Of a DNA stretch of 64,000 nt, positions 18,919 through 29,657 are shown one piece after another (the first letter of the stretch is position 1; every line of letters starts with the position of its first letter). The translations under genes and the position numbers were made by a program. A model generated the notes under the pieces. The model saw only the letters and a program-made list of their open reading frames with translations, was not told the origin of the DNA and made no database searches. Location: the NCBI RefSeq assembly GCF_001646945.1, contig NZ_LUTV01000007.1, positions 154,914 to 218,913 of the forward strand, read 5' to 3'. This DNA is from Endozoicomonas ascidiicola. GTDB taxonomy: Bacteria > Pseudomonadota > Gammaproteobacteria > Pseudomonadales > Endozoicomonadaceae.

Positions 18919-19701
18919 ATGTTTATTGATTCCCATTGTCACCTTGATCGTCTGGATCTCACTGCTTACAACGGTGATCTGGATCTTGCTGTGCAGGCAG
19001 CAAGAGATGCAGGTGTCAGTCGGATGCTTTGTATCGGTATTGATCTGGAAAATGCGCCAACAGTGGTTGCTCTTGCTGAACAATACGACGATGTATTTGC
19101 TTCCGTGGGGGTTCACCCTTTGGATTGCAAAGAGCTAGTGCCCGATATAGAGGTAGTGAAAAAGCTGGCTGCTCATAAAAAAGTGGTTGCGATTGGTGAG
19201 ACTGGGCTTGATTACTACTACGCCGACAGTGAAGGTTTACAGGCTATTCAGCGCCAGTCGTTTATTAATCACTTACAACTGGCGTCGGAGCTGAAGCTGC
19301 CAGTGGTTGTTCATACCCGGGATGCCAGAGAGGATACCATCGACTTTATTCGAGAGTATGGCTCAGGGGAAAGTGCTGGCGTTTTGCATTGCTTTACGGA
19401 AAGTCTCGAAATGGCCACTGCTGCGCTGGACTTGGGTTACTATATTTCCATATCGGGTATTGCAACGTTTCGAAATGCGTCAGAACTAAGAGATGTTGTG
19501 AAACATCTTCCTATGGATCGTCTTTTGATAGAAACAGACTCACCCTATCTGGCGCCAGTGCCTCATCGTGGAAAGCCTAATGAGCCAAAGTTTGTTGTTG
19601 AAGTTGCTCGTTATATCGCTGAGTTGAAAGGTGTTGATGAAAGAGAGTTAGGGCGAGTGACGAGTGAGAATTTCTTTAACCTCTTCAATACTGCAGCCTA
19701 A
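18919..19701 (+). CDS. TatD-family metal-dependent DNase/hydrolase (YcfH type)
   Basis: TIM-barrel metallohydrolase of 260 residues. The metal ligands are visible as HCHLD at the N-terminus, Glu in IGETGLDYYY, His in VVHTRDA and LHCFTE, and Asp in ETDSPYLAP. Related TatD/YcfH proteins act as 3'-5' DNases or deacylases; the precise substrate is unknown. It is the last gene of the conserved holB-pilZ-tatD series; a 650-bp gap follows. Confidence 0.92.
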   Translation: MFIDSHCHLDRLDLTAYNGDLDLAVQAARDAGVSRMLCIGIDLENAPTVVALAEQYDDVFASVGVHPLDCKELVPDIEVVKKLAAHKKVVAIGETGLDYYYADSEGLQAIQRQSFINHLQLASELKLPVVVHTRDAREDTIDFIREYGSGESAGVLHCFTESLEMATAALDLGYYISISGIATFRNASELRDVVKHLPMDRLLIETDSPYLAPVPHRGKPNEPKFVVEVARYIAELKGVDERELGRVTSENFFNLFNTAA

Positions 19702-20351
19702 AAATGTGTTTATGTCTTGACGTTGGTGTGCGATGTGTTGGGTGGTCAACGTGTTTCGTTGCAAGGCTTTCGAAAAATGTCCTCAGAATATGAGTGTCTG
19801 TGCAAATAAGTACTGCAGGTGAAATAACCTGTCGCTCAGTATGGCATATCCTCTCCAGTCTCTTTATAATTGCGCCACCAATTTCATCGGTGATGTTGCG
19901 AATTACGGCTCAGATACGGAATTTCCGATCATGTTTCCACTAAAGATAAGGAACATAAGTTCTAAATTGCGGTGCATGTCTATCTGATTGCCAATAGAAA
20001 CCTGCTGCTTTGTGGCGGGTTTTGTTATGTCTGTACGGATGGTCAGTGGCTTTCCGGTATGACCACGCAGCAGTAGCCTTGAGAAAGGGTATAGAGATGG
20101 CACTGCTGTAGTCCCTGTCGTAATTCAGGGTTTGATATTGCCTGTAAACTCTTCTCCCATTTCTCAAGCCTACTTCTGAAGACGTCCCCCGGAATTACTC
20201 TGATTTTGTGACGCAAGTTCTATTCGTGGTTGAGCGCTTATTGAGCACACTCAATACACAGAACACCTGTCGTAAAACCCTGTATAGCAGTTCCAGTACA
20301 CCGGAGAGACGGGTTACTCCTGACCTCAACTTGATTGATTAGGCGAAAGGT
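19702..20351. other. 650-bp gene-free region upstream of nqrA
   Basis: I see no gene here; short minus-strand ORFs around 19900-20167 have no recognisable sequence or ribosome site. A TATAAT at 19865-19870 lacks a good -35 but could start a leader of about 480 nt for the nqr operon. nqrA has GGCGAAAGG immediately before ATG 20352. Confidence 0.4.
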
Positions 20352-21701
20352 ATGATCAAAATCAAACAGGGGCTGGATCTCCCGATCTCAGGATCGCCTG
20401 AGCAGATTATCTCGGAAGGCAGAACAGCGCGTTCTGTCGCCGTAATCGGCTCGGACTACGTAGGCATGAAGCCTACGATGGCGGTTGCTGTGGGAGATCG
20501 AGTTAAAAAAGGGCAACTGCTCTTTACCGACAAGAAAACACCGGGTATCCGGTACACCGCCTTGGCTGGCGGTACAGTTGCTGCCATAAATCGTGGCGAG
20601 AAACGGATTTTGCAGTCCGTGGTGATCGACGTAGAGTCCTCAGAAAGCGACCAGGAAGAAGAGGAAACTTTCACTTCCTATAAAACAGAAGAACTGGCTG
20701 GCTTAACGGCTGAGCAGGTTGAAGCGCTGCTGAACGAAGCCGGTCTCTGGACTGCTCTGCGCACCCGCCCTTTTAGTAAGGTGCCTGCGCTGGAGTCTCG
20801 TCCTTCTTCTATTTTTGTGACCGCGATTGATACTCATCCGCTGGCGGCAAACCCGGAAGTGGTGATTAAAGAGCACGCAGAAGCCTTTGAACAGGGTATC
20901 AATATCCTGGGCAAACTGAGCGGCGGCAAAATCTTCCTGTGTAAAGCACCGGGCGCCAGCATTCCTGCCGGTATTGCCAACAGCGAAGAGTTTGCGGGAC
21001 CACACCCTGCCGGGTTGCCAAGCACGCACATCCATTTTCTGGATCCAGTGTCTGCCAGCAAAACCGTATGGCAGATTGGTTATCAGGACGTGATTGCCAT
21101 CGGCAAACTGTTCACTACCGGTAAACTGTTTACGGATCGTGTTGTTGCTCTGGTCGGTCCTCAGGTTGAGAAGCCTCGTCTGGTTCGTACCCGTCTGGGT
21201 GCTAACACGGATGAAATGACAGCGGGTGAGTTGAAGTCAGGTACTAGCCGTGTAATTTCCGGTTCCGTATTTGGTGGTCGTACTGCCAGTGGTGCGTTTG
21301 CGTATCTGAGCCGCTATCACAACCAGCTGTCTGTTCTCGAAGAGAGCGATGAACGTTTGTTCCTGGGCTGGGTGAATCCAACAGTTGATCGTTTCTCCAT
21401 TCTGCGAGTAATGACGTCTGGCCTGAGCAAGAGTCGTCTGTTCAACTTCTCTACCACGACTAACGGTGGTGAGCGTGCCATGGTGCCAGTGGGTAACTAT
21501 GAGAAGGTGATGCCTCTGGATATTCTGGCAACGCAATTGCTGCGCGCCATTATCGTTGGCGACACTGAAGTTGCTCAAAAACTCGGCGCACTGGAGCTGG
21601 AAGAAGAAGATCTGGCTCTGTGTACTTTCGTTTGTGCAGGTAAATACGAGTACGGCCCCTTGCTGCGTGACAACCTGACCCGAATTGAGCTGGAGGGGTA
21701 A
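20352..21701 (+). CDS. nqrA: Na+-translocating NADH:quinone reductase subunit A
   Basis: NqrA is the cytoplasmic subunit of the Na+-pumping respiratory complex Na+-NQR and takes part in ubiquinone binding. The 449-residue product starts [14 protein letters not shown], as in Vibrio NqrA, and keeps [23 protein letters not shown] and [14 protein letters not shown]. No membrane segment is visible, as expected. nqrB starts 3 bp later. Confidence 0.97.
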   Translation: MIKIKQGLDLPISGSPEQIISEGRTARSVAVIGSDYVGMKPTMAVAVGDRVKKGQLLFTDKKTPGIRYTALAGGTVAAINRGEKRILQSVVIDVESSESDQEEEETFTSYKTEELAGLTAEQVEALLNEAGLWTALRTRPFSKVPALESRPSSIFVTAIDTHPLAANPEVVIKEHAEAFEQGINILGKLSGGKIFLCKAPGASIPAGIANSEEFAGPHPAGLPSTHIHFLDPVSASKTVWQIGYQDVIAIGKLFTTGKLFTDRVVALVGPQVEKPRLVRTRLGANTDEMTAGELKSGTSRVISGSVFGGRTASGAFAYLSRYHNQLSVLEESDERLFLGWVNPTVDRFSILRVMTSGLSKSRLFNFSTTTNGGERAMVPVGNYEKVMPLDILATQLLRAIIVGDTEVAQKLGALELEEEDLALCTFVCAGKYEYGPLLRDNLTRIELEG

Positions 21702-21704
21702 TCT

Positions 21705-22904
21705 GTGAAGCCATTAAGAAAACTCCTTGACTCGATGGAACCCCATTTCGTCAAGGGCGGTAAATACGAAAAGTTCTACGCGCTGTTTGAAGCCGCAGAC
21801 ACTCTTTTCTACACGCCGCTGGATAAAACACACACCACCAGCCATGTTCGTGATGCGGTTGATCTCAAGCGCATGATGGGTATCGTTTGGTTGTGTACTT
21901 TCCCGGCCATGTTCTTCGGTATGTGGAACGTGGGTTATCAGGCGAACACCGCTATTGCCGGTGGTCTTTCTGCACCTGCAGATTGGCACGGTATGCTGAT
22001 CGCCATGCTGGCAGGTAATGATCCGGCCAGTATCTGGGACAACCTGATCTACGGCGCGGTTTACTTCCTGCCTATATATGCAGTCACCTTCTTTGTGGGT
22101 GGTTTCTGGGAAGTGCTGTTTGCCATGGTGCGCAAGCACGAGGTTAACGAAGGTTTCTTCGTAACGTCGGTGTTGTTCGCCCTGATCGTTCCGCCTTCTA
22201 TTCCTCTGTGGCAGGTGGCTCTGGGTATTTCCTTCGGTGTTGTTATCGGTAAGGAAGTGTTTGGCGGTACCGGTAAGAACTTCCTCAACCCGGCATTGAC
22301 GGGTCGTGCATTCCTGTTCTTCGCCTACCCAGCGCAAATCTCTGGTGACCTGGTGTGGACTGCCGTTGACGGTTTTTCCGGTGCCACCATGCTGAGCATG
22401 GCGCAACAGGGCGGCGTTGAGGCACTGCAGCAGACCATGAGCTGGATGCAGGCTTTCGTCGGTGTGATGCAAGGTTCCGTAGGTGAAACTTCTACTCTGG
22501 CTATTTTTGCCGGCGGTGCGGTTCTGCTGTTTACCGGCATTGCTTCCTGGAGAATCGTTGCAGGCACCATGATCGGTATGATCGCGCTGTCTACCCTGTT
22601 CAACATGATTGGTTCTGACACCAACATGATGTTCCAGCTGCCGTGGTACTGGCACATGGTTCTGGGTGGTTTTGCCTTCGGTTTGATCTTCATGACCACT
22701 GACCCGGTATCCGCGTCCATGACCAACACCGGTCGTTGGTTCTACGGTATCCTGATCGGCATCATGGTCGTTCTGATTCGAGTGGTAAACCCTGCATACC
22801 CGGAAGGGATGATGCTGGCTATTCTGTTTGCCAACCTGTTTGCGCCGCTGATTGACCACTTTGTGGTTGAGGCCAATATCAAGCGTCGGGAGGCTCGTGC
22901 CTGA
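21705..22904 (+). CDS. nqrB: Na+-NQR subunit B
   Basis: Polytopic membrane subunit carrying covalent FMN, non-covalent riboflavin and part of the Na+ path. Around ten hydrophobic segments are visible. The covalent flavin Thr lies in [10 protein letters not shown], matching the ApbE acceptor motif. The C-terminal [16 protein letters not shown] is conserved. It starts with GTG 3 bp after nqrA and overlaps nqrC by one base (TGATGG). Confidence 0.97.
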   Translation: MKPLRKLLDSMEPHFVKGGKYEKFYALFEAADTLFYTPLDKTHTTSHVRDAVDLKRMMGIVWLCTFPAMFFGMWNVGYQANTAIAGGLSAPADWHGMLIAMLAGNDPASIWDNLIYGAVYFLPIYAVTFFVGGFWEVLFAMVRKHEVNEGFFVTSVLFALIVPPSIPLWQVALGISFGVVIGKEVFGGTGKNFLNPALTGRAFLFFAYPAQISGDLVWTAVDGFSGATMLSMAQQGGVEALQQTMSWMQAFVGVMQGSVGETSTLAIFAGGAVLLFTGIASWRIVAGTMIGMIALSTLFNMIGSDTNMMFQLPWYWHMVLGGFAFGLIFMTTDPVSASMTNTGRWFYGILIGIMVVLIRVVNPAYPEGMMLAILFANLFAPLIDHFVVEANIKRREARA

Positions 22905-23701
22905 TGGGAAACGATTCGATTAAAAAGACGCTGCTGGTCACGGTGGTACTGTCACTGATCTGTTCAGTGCTGGTATCTGCGGCGGCAGTGTTCCTGAAGC
23001 CGATTCAGGATCAGAACGTCAAGCTGGACGTTCAGCGTAACATTCTGGCCATTTCCGGTCTGACTCAGGACGCAAAAGCCCTGAGCGTGGATGAAGTGGC
23101 TGAACTGTACAAACAGATCAAGCCGCGTCTGGTGGATCTGAAAACCGGTAAGTTCATCACTGAAACTGCAGAAGGCAAAAACGTTGATCAATACGATCAG
23201 CGTACCGCCGCGAAAGACCCTAAAGTGTCCAAGACACTGGCTGGCAGCGAAGATGTTGCTGGCATCAAACGTCAGGCTAACGTGGCTAAAGTTTACCTGG
23301 TAGAAAAAGACGGCAAGATGGAAACACTCATCCTGCCGGTACACGGCTATGGTCTGTGGTCTACCATGTACGGTTTCCTGGCGCTGGAAAACAACCTGAA
23401 CACCGTCAAGGGTTTTGGTTTCTTCGAGCAGGCAGAAACTCCTGGGCTGGGTGGCGAAGTCAGCAACCCGATCTGGAAAGCCAGGTGGAGCGGCAAAGAA
23501 ATTTACGCGGCTAATGGTCAGGTTGCTCTGCAAGTGATCAAAGGCGCTGTGGATACGTCTAGCCCGAAAGCAACTAACCAGATCGATGGTCTGGCTGGCG
23601 CAACACTGACGTCTAATGGTGTCACGAACCTGATTAAATTCTGGCTGTCAGACGCTGGCTTTAAACAGTTCCTGACTAACTTGAAAGCGGGGAATGCATA
23701 A
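22904..23701 (+). CDS. nqrC: Na+-NQR subunit C
   Basis: Periplasmic-facing subunit with one N-terminal transmembrane helix (about residues 10-32) and covalent FMN. The acceptor Thr is in [13 protein letters not shown]; Vibrio has Ser where the second Ala stands, still within the range accepted by the ApbE flavin transferase. [17 protein letters not shown] is the conserved FMN-domain segment. It overlaps the genes on both sides by one base (ATGs at 22904 and 23701). Confidence 0.96.
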   Translation: MGNDSIKKTLLVTVVLSLICSVLVSAAAVFLKPIQDQNVKLDVQRNILAISGLTQDAKALSVDEVAELYKQIKPRLVDLKTGKFITETAEGKNVDQYDQRTAAKDPKVSKTLAGSEDVAGIKRQANVAKVYLVEKDGKMETLILPVHGYGLWSTMYGFLALENNLNTVKGFGFFEQAETPGLGGEVSNPIWKARWSGKEIYAANGQVALQVIKGAVDTSSPKATNQIDGLAGATLTSNGVTNLIKFWLSDAGFKQFLTNLKAGNA

Positions 23702-24366
23702 TGTCTGTTAAGACCAAAGATATCCTGCTGGAACCGGTAGTAAAGAATAACCCCATTACCCTGCAGATCCTCGGTATCTGTTCGGCACTGGCGGTGACCA
23801 CCAGCATGCAGGTTAGTCTGGTAATGGCGCTGGCCGTTATCGGCGTAACCACTTGTTCCAACTTTGCCGTATCCCTGATCCGCAAACAGATTCCCAACAG
23901 CATTCGTATCATCTGTCAGATGACGGTTATTGCTTCTCTGGTTATCGTGGTGGATCAGATCCTGAAAGCCTACGCCTTTGACATCTCCAAGCAGTTGTCG
24001 GTATTCGTAGGCCTGATCATTACCAACTGTATCGTTATGGGTCGTGCAGAAGCCTTCGCCATGAAGAATGGCCCGGCTATGTCGGCGCTGGACGGTTTCG
24101 GTAACGGTCTGGGTTACGGTGCGGTTCTGATGGTTGTGGCTTTCTTCCGTGAGTTGTTCGGTGCGGGCAACCTGTTCGGTATCGAAATTCTGCAAACCGT
24201 GAACAACGGTGGCTGGTATCTGCCCAACGGTTTGATGCTGCTGGCGCCTTCTGCCTTCTTCCTGATCGGTTTACTGATCTGGGCGATTCGCAGCTGGAAA
24301 GTTGACCAGGTGGAAGCGGCAGAATTCAAAATTGCCCCGAACACCAAATTCAGTGAGGCTCACTAA
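23701..24366 (+). CDS. nqrD: Na+-NQR subunit D
   Basis: Six-helix membrane subunit homologous to RnfE; with NqrE it holds the intramembrane Fe-S centre and forms part of the Na+ channel. Conserved segments are [18 protein letters not shown] and [13 protein letters not shown], whose TNC Cys is the cluster ligand. The length of 221 residues is slightly above Vibrio (210). nqrE starts 3 bp later. Confidence 0.96.
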   Translation: MSVKTKDILLEPVVKNNPITLQILGICSALAVTTSMQVSLVMALAVIGVTTCSNFAVSLIRKQIPNSIRIICQMTVIASLVIVVDQILKAYAFDISKQLSVFVGLIITNCIVMGRAEAFAMKNGPAMSALDGFGNGLGYGAVLMVVAFFRELFGAGNLFGIEILQTVNNGGWYLPNGLMLLAPSAFFLIGLLIWAIRSWKVDQVEAAEFKIAPNTKFSEAH

Positions 24367-24369
24367 GTC

Positions 24370-24966
24370 ATGGAACATTTTATTTCGCTTTTTGTGAAAG
24401 CAGTGTTCGTGGAAAACATGGCGCTGGCTTTCTTCCTGGGTATGTGTACCTTCCTGGCGGTGTCCAAGCAGGTAAAAACAGCCATGGGTCTGGGTGTGGC
24501 GGTGGTTGCAGTACTGACCATCACCGTGCCGATCAACAACGTCATCTATCAGAACATCCTGAAAGACGGTGCCCTGGTGCCCGGTGTTGATCTGAGCTTT
24601 CTCGGCCTGATCACCTACATTGGCGTTATCGCAGCACTGGTACAGATTCTGGAAATGTTTCTGGATAAGTTTGTACCTTCGCTCTACAACGCGCTCGGGG
24701 TCTTCCTGCCACTGATCACGGTAAACTGTGCCATCATGGGTGCATCCCTGTTCATGGTTCAGCGTGACTACAACTTCGGTGAGTCCGTGGTTTACGGTTT
24801 TGGTGCAGGCATGGGTTGGGCACTGGCGATTGCTGCTCTGGCGGGCATTCGTGAAAAGCTCAAGTACAGCGATGTACCTGCGGGGCTGCAAGGTCTGGGC
24901 ATTACCTTCATTACAGTGGGTTTGATGTCTCTGGGCTTTCTGTCGTTCTCTGGCGTACAGCTGTAA
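24370..24966 (+). CDS. nqrE: Na+-NQR subunit E
   Basis: Membrane subunit homologous to RnfA, partner of NqrD. The 198-residue product starts [19 protein letters not shown] and contains [17 protein letters not shown] with the conserved Cys, as in Vibrio NqrE. Six hydrophobic helices are visible. Confidence 0.97.
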   Translation: MEHFISLFVKAVFVENMALAFFLGMCTFLAVSKQVKTAMGLGVAVVAVLTITVPINNVIYQNILKDGALVPGVDLSFLGLITYIGVIAALVQILEMFLDKFVPSLYNALGVFLPLITVNCAIMGASLFMVQRDYNFGESVVYGFGAGMGWALAIAALAGIREKLKYSDVPAGLQGLGITFITVGLMSLGFLSFSGVQL

Positions 24967-24981
24967 GGGGATAGGTACGAT

Positions 24982-26208
24982 ATGGATTTAAATATTATCT
25001 ATGGCGTTGCCATGTTTACCATCATCGTGCTTGCGCTGGTGCTGGTGATTCTGGCAGCCCGTTCAAAGCTGGTGAGTACCGGTGATGTAACCATCGGTAT
25101 CAACGAAGACGCTGAAAAAGCAGTGACTACGTCTGCCGGCGGCAAACTGTTGAACACCCTGTCCAGCGCTGGCGTATTCCTGCCATCCGCTTGTGGCGGT
25201 GGCGGTACCTGTGCTCAGTGTAAGTGTAAGATTCTGTCCGGCGGTGGCGAAATGCTGCCAACCGAGCGCTCTCACTTTACCAAGCGTGAAGAGAAAGAAG
25301 GCTGGCGTCTGTCCTGTCAGGTGGCTGTTAAGCAGGACATGGAAATTGAAGTTGAAGAAGAACTCTTCGGCGTCAAGAAATGGGAATGTGAAGTCGTTTC
25401 CAACGAAAACCAGGCCACCTTCATCAAAGAGCTGGTACTTAAATTACCTGAAGGCGAAAACGTTAACTTCCGCGCTGGTGGTTACGTTCAGCTGGAATGT
25501 CCTCCTCACACCGTTGAGTACAAAAACTTCGATATCGAAGAAGAGTACCGAGGTGACTGGGATAAGTTTAACCAGTGGCAGTATGTGTCTACGGTGACTG
25601 AAGACACCATCCGTGCATACTCCATGGCGAACTACCCAGAAGAGAAGGGCGTGTTGAAGTTCAATATCCGTATTGCTTCACCACCTCCGGGCACTGACTT
25701 TGCGCCAGGTATTATGTCGTCCTACGTCTTTAACCTGAAGCCAGGTGACAAGATTGCTGTGTACGGTCCATTTGGTGAATTCTTTGCCAAAGATACCGAC
25801 AACGAGATGATCTTTGTGGGCGGTGGTGCCGGTATGGCGCCAATGCGTTCGCACATCTTTGATCAGTTGAAGCGTTTGTCTTCCAAGCGGAAGATCTCTT
25901 TCTGGTACGGTGCACGTTCATTGCGTGAAGCGTTCTACGTAGAAGAGTTTGACAAGCTGGCAGAAGAAAACGAAAACTTCACCTGGCATCTGGCGCTGTC
26001 TGATCCACAGCCAGAAGATAACTGGACCGGCAAAACCGGCTTTATCCATCAGGTACTGTTCGATAATTACCTGAAGGATCACCCGGCTCCGGAAGACTGC
26101 GAATTCTACATGTGTGGACCACCCATGATGAACGCAGCGGTGATCAAACTGCTGGAAGACCAAGGCGTTGAGCCAGAGAACATCCTGCTGGATGACTTCG
26201 GTGGCTAA
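24982..26208 (+). CDS. nqrF: Na+-NQR subunit F, NADH-oxidising
   Basis: NADH-binding subunit: an N-terminal helix (residues 3-25), a [2Fe-2S] ferredoxin domain ([12 protein letters not shown] plus a later LSCQV Cys), then a ferredoxin-reductase module with the FAD motif RAYSMANYP and NADH-site [11 protein letters not shown], and the terminal DDFGG. At 408 residues it equals Vibrio NqrF. The operon ends here with a terminator; apbE and nqrM, often found directly downstream, are not in this window. Confidence 0.97.
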   Translation: MDLNIIYGVAMFTIIVLALVLVILAARSKLVSTGDVTIGINEDAEKAVTTSAGGKLLNTLSSAGVFLPSACGGGGTCAQCKCKILSGGGEMLPTERSHFTKREEKEGWRLSCQVAVKQDMEIEVEEELFGVKKWECEVVSNENQATFIKELVLKLPEGENVNFRAGGYVQLECPPHTVEYKNFDIEEEYRGDWDKFNQWQYVSTVTEDTIRAYSMANYPEEKGVLKFNIRIASPPPGTDFAPGIMSSYVFNLKPGDKIAVYGPFGEFFAKDTDNEMIFVGGGAGMAPMRSHIFDQLKRLSSKRKISFWYGARSLREAFYVEEFDKLAEENENFTWHLALSDPQPEDNWTGKTGFIHQVLFDNYLKDHPAPEDCEFYMCGPPMMNAAVIKLLEDQGVEPENILLDDFGG

Positions 26209-26232
26209 TTCACGGTTGTGAATTGATCTCAT

Positions 26233-26267
26233 AAAAAGCCGGTTATCTTTTGATACCGGCTTTTTTT
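26233..26267 (+). terminator. strong rho-independent terminator of nqr operon
   Basis: Arms AAAAAGCCGGT and ACCGGCTTTTT pair, with further ATC/GAT pairing inside, followed by seven T in total. It starts 24 bases after the nqrF stop. Confidence 0.9.
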
Positions 26268-26525
26268 GTGGAGTTTCTTAAGTCAAGCTCAACCACAGGG
26301 TAACCACTGGAAGCAGGTTTCTGTTGTTACTTGTGGTGTTTCAATGCCTGGTTTAAAAGTGTCAATGTTTCAATAGTCCGGTAACGGTGAGAAAAGAAAT
26401 AGTCATCAACTTTCAGGTTACCCAAAGATACCCCTGAAGGGCCAAAAATGAGAAGGCTTCTTCGCAGGAATAACTGTGTTTAAGGAACTGTCCCAAAATA
26501 ACTTCCGCTTTCTACTATCTTAACG

Positions 26526-26601
26526 CCGTTCGTTCTGAGTGCTGAGCTTGACGAAGCATCGAAGTCCGTTCACCCTTCAACTCTGCTCAGGGTGAACACG
26601 G
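26526..26601. repeat. palindromic intergenic repeat, GTTCACCC/GGGTGAAC type
   Basis: The right half (26565-26601) forms a hairpin with perfect 8-base arms GTTCACCC and GGGTGAAC. The left half carries the related string CCGTTCGTTCTGAG and GAGCTTGACGAAGC. This resembles a dispersed repeat seen between genes in many proteobacteria (CTGAGCTTGTCGAAG / TTCGACAGGCTCAGGGTGAAC), with a few changes. It lies just beyond the 3' end of the DUF4116 gene. Confidence 0.6.
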
Positions 26602-26606
26602 GGAAG

Positions 26607-29600
26607 TTATTCAAGGGCAATTCCTAAAGGGTTCTTCATATCTCTGAGGCGAAGCAACTCTTTATTATCTCTCAGATCATAATCTGCATATTGTAAAACG
26701 CGGTTATCTATATCCAGTAATTGCTTGATAAAATTGATATCGCTACGCAAGTCATAACTAGAGGATTTAAAGGCTTCTGGTTTTATTTTCACCGCTGCAG
26801 TCACAAAATCCGGGGTTTTACGCAAATCTTGGCTAGCATATTCCATTGGACATTTCCCCCGACCATCCCAATGCTTTAGTGCAGTCAGCACGACCTGAGG
26901 ATCGTTTTTCAATTCATCATTAACATACTCTAATATATTCCCACCGTGTTGCCTGATGACTTCTGACACAAACTGTTTATTTCCTCTGTATCGGTCACTG
27001 GCATACTCCATATTTGAAGTTCTTTGGGTGATGGCTTTACGCACATACTCCTCGTTATCTTTAAACCTGTCACCAGCAAAGTGAAAAGCAAAAGTGTGAT
27101 TTTCCATTGCTGCTGAGACGATTTCCGCATCCTGTTTAAAGGCATCAGCAACATTACGCAGGTAGTATCCATGTTGACGCACCACGGCCAGCACTGCTTC
27201 CCGGTTTTGTTTCCAGTCTGCGCCTGCGTACTTAAACGCTTCGTAATCCTGCCTGAGAGCAGCTATAAATACATCCGGGTCGTTTTTTAATGCTTCGCTG
27301 GCATACTCCAGTGCGGCTCCAGTACGACTAACCACTTCAAGCACCAGAGCTTTGTCATTTTTGAGTTCATCACTGGCATAATTCAAGGCATAACTATTTG
27401 AGCGGCAGGCTGCCAAAACGACTTCACGGTCTTTTTTCAGTGCCTGACTAGCATACTTCAAATCCAAGCCATCACTGCTAACCACCGCCAGAACAACCTC
27501 TCGATCACTTTTGAATGCCTCAGGTGCATGGCTCAACCCATACCAACTATTACGTACCATAAATACATCCCGGTCATATCTTATGTCATCAGCCACGTTG
27601 CCTATGCAAACTCCAGATGCGGCTAACGCCAGAACGAACGGTTTATTGTTTTTCCATTTTTCTTCAAGCTGCCAATAGCCGCATGCTTTTTTTCGTAAAG
27701 CGGCTATCAGTAATTCCTGATCATCACTCCATTTTTTTAACCAGACATTAATGTTCGCGATTCCACTCATAGCCTGCGGATACTGTTCGATCAGTTCTAG
27801 AATGAAAGTTCGGTCATTTAATAGTCGCTCACTGATATGCTTAAATGTATCTTTTTCTCCACGAGACAGTGCATTGATTACGAGCTGCTTGTTGTCTCCC
27901 GCCGCACTGCCAGCGTACCTTATGGGGATTTCATCCTGATTCAGCCATGCCATCAGCTGGGGATAGGGCGTTAGTAATGGAAAGACGCTGTCCGAATACT
28001 GATCTACCATTGCTCTGATAAACGCACGGTATTCACTTTCTCTTCCCTGCTCTTTGAATTCTTGATAAGCGTTGAATAACAAATCGTTTGCGGTTGATAA
28101 TTCCTCATCTGTTAAACGGCAAATGCATTGCTGCAACTCGTTCAATTTGTGGTATACCTTATCCAATCGGTGGTAATAAGGCTTGTTATTCACTCTAACG
28201 CTCAGAATCAGGCGAATGAAGCTTTCAATATCCCAATCGGGCTGGTTAAGTCTGGTTTCTAATGATTCAAAATTCCATTTGGGATTGTCATTAAAAGTTA
28301 TGTCCAAATTTCGCATAGTTCCCAACAAAGATACGCTAAGAGCATAAAACCTCTGCATGTCTTCTTGTGACCCGATGGGTGCGTAGTCCAGGCTCAGTTT
28401 GCCCGTTGCCCGGTCAAAATTAAGGGTCATTCTGTTTCTGTCCATCCCTTCGGCAAGTAAGCCGCTAACCAGGAAGAAGCAGCGCTGATACTTTCCACTA
28501 GCATGTCCAGATGAGAAATTATCTGACAGAGTCAATTTTATTTTACGACCTTTTCCCCCTTCGGCCTGTTCAAACATCCCGACTTCACACACGTGCATCC
28601 CCAAGCGGGCATTGAGCCTGAATGCCGTCGGCAAATTGAGGATTGTGACCTCACCATCAAACGCTTTTAATGCGTCACGGATATCCGGATTAAGCAGCCC
28701 GGCATCCCCGGTGCTTATAAAATCCAGCCATTTCCCCTGATTTTTTTTATGCCCGAAACCGATCACCTTCCCCTGGCCGGAATGCTCGGCAACCGGGCCA
28801 AGGCCATCCACAAACCGTTTATGAACCAGAAAGATAAAATCATGAAGACTGTTGATTGTGGCAGCGTCTGCGGGTTGATTCAGGTCCTGCAATGTCGATT
28901 TCAATGCCTGACACTGAGCCAGCCATTCTGAATAGCCGGAAATTTTCTGTGTTTCCCTGTTATCGAGAAGCGCTGAGGAAATATCAGCAGCCATCCGCTT
29001 TATATTGGCCGTTAGAGGGTGGAGCTTGTCACGCAACACCGGCAGTTCATTCCGATAATCAACCACGGTGGTATCTTCCGTTTCTCCGGCCAGGTTCAAA
29101 AACTGTTGGTAACCTTGCAGTAGAGCGTCAGCATCTTCACAGAAATAATCCACTTCTGTCTGAAGCTGACGGGCAACTTCCGCCCTATGTCCGGACATGC
29201 TCAATAATTTACTTTGTTCCGGAGACAGGCACTGGTGAAACAGCCGGTTGGTGCTGAAATAATTGAGCAGCCTGTCATTCTGCTGGCTCAGCCAGGCAAA
29301 TCCATCCTGGGGTCGCTGGAAGCTGGGATGTACCGGTTGATACTGTTTTGAACGGTTCAGGGCAGGCTCATAATCCTGACTGAGCGTGGTGCGACAGGCC
29401 AGCCATTCAGCGGCCTGATCCCCCGGCACAATACAGGCACCCTCGGTTCCCTGAAAATTGCCTGCCACTAAAGTAACCGTACTTCTGTCCTGAGGCTGTC
29501 GGTACTGCTCGCCGGCAATCAGACAGGGCTTCCCGGCCTGCCGGAGCGTGATGGCCACATGGTCATTGGTGCCACCCATGGCCAGAACAAACCCTCCCAC

Positions 29601-29657
29601 TCTTTTAAGCACATCGGGCTCCAGCATCCAGTCTGCCCCATGGTTCGCATAAAGCAC
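26607..29657 (-). CDS. phosphohistidine-swivel / DUF4116-repeat protein, 3' part of a frameshifted gene
   Basis: This frame continues the gene at 29519-31216 after an apparent single-base frameshift near 29682-29685; the real gene would be about 1535 residues. Residues 1-60 are a PEP-utilising swivel domain with the expected phosphoryl-carrying His33 in GGTNDHVAITLRQAGKP. Residues of about 80-600 match nothing I recognise. From about residue 610 to the end there are some sixteen units of about 24 residues with consensus YAS..LK.DREVVLAAV...G.AL, the DUF4116 type known from Legionella and other host-associated bacteria. The PEP/pyruvate-binding TIM-barrel of PEP synthase is absent, so it cannot be an ordinary PEP synthase. 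The initiation codon shown is internal to the original gene. Confidence 0.75.
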   Translation of the reverse strand: MLYANHGADWMLEPDVLKRVGGFVLAMGGTNDHVAITLRQAGKPCLIAGEQYRQPQDRSTVTLVAGNFQGTEGACIVPGDQAAEWLACRTTLSQDYEPALNRSKQYQPVHPSFQRPQDGFAWLSQQNDRLLNYFSTNRLFHQCLSPEQSKLLSMSGHRAEVARQLQTEVDYFCEDADALLQGYQQFLNLAGETEDTTVVDYRNELPVLRDKLHPLTANIKRMAADISSALLDNRETQKISGYSEWLAQCQALKSTLQDLNQPADAATINSLHDFIFLVHKRFVDGLGPVAEHSGQGKVIGFGHKKNQGKWLDFISTGDAGLLNPDIRDALKAFDGEVTILNLPTAFRLNARLGMHVCEVGMFEQAEGGKGRKIKLTLSDNFSSGHASGKYQRCFFLVSGLLAEGMDRNRMTLNFDRATGKLSLDYAPIGSQEDMQRFYALSVSLLGTMRNLDITFNDNPKWNFESLETRLNQPDWDIESFIRLILSVRVNNKPYYHRLDKVYHKLNELQQCICRLTDEELSTANDLLFNAYQEFKEQGRESEYRAFIRAMVDQYSDSVFPLLTPYPQLMAWLNQDEIPIRYAGSAAGDNKQLVINALSRGEKDTFKHISERLLNDRTFILELIEQYPQAMSGIANINVWLKKWSDDQELLIAALRKKACGYWQLEEKWKNNKPFVLALAASGVCIGNVADDIRYDRDVFMVRNSWYGLSHAPEAFKSDREVVLAVVSSDGLDLKYASQALKKDREVVLAACRSNSYALNYASDELKNDKALVLEVVSRTGAALEYASEALKNDPDVFIAALRQDYEAFKYAGADWKQNREAVLAVVRQHGYYLRNVADAFKQDAEIVSAAMENHTFAFHFAGDRFKDNEEYVRKAITQRTSNMEYASDRYRGNKQFVSEVIRQHGGNILEYVNDELKNDPQVVLTALKHWDGRGKCPMEYASQDLRKTPDFVTAAVKIKPEAFKSSSYDLRSDINFIKQLLDIDNRVLQYADYDLRDNKELLRLRDMKNPLGIALE

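Noticed and set aside
21714..22859. 381-codon ORF opposite nqrB
   Set aside because: Shadow of the conserved nqrB codons; composition (His, Gln, Thr rich) is typical of antisense reading, and nqrB is certain.
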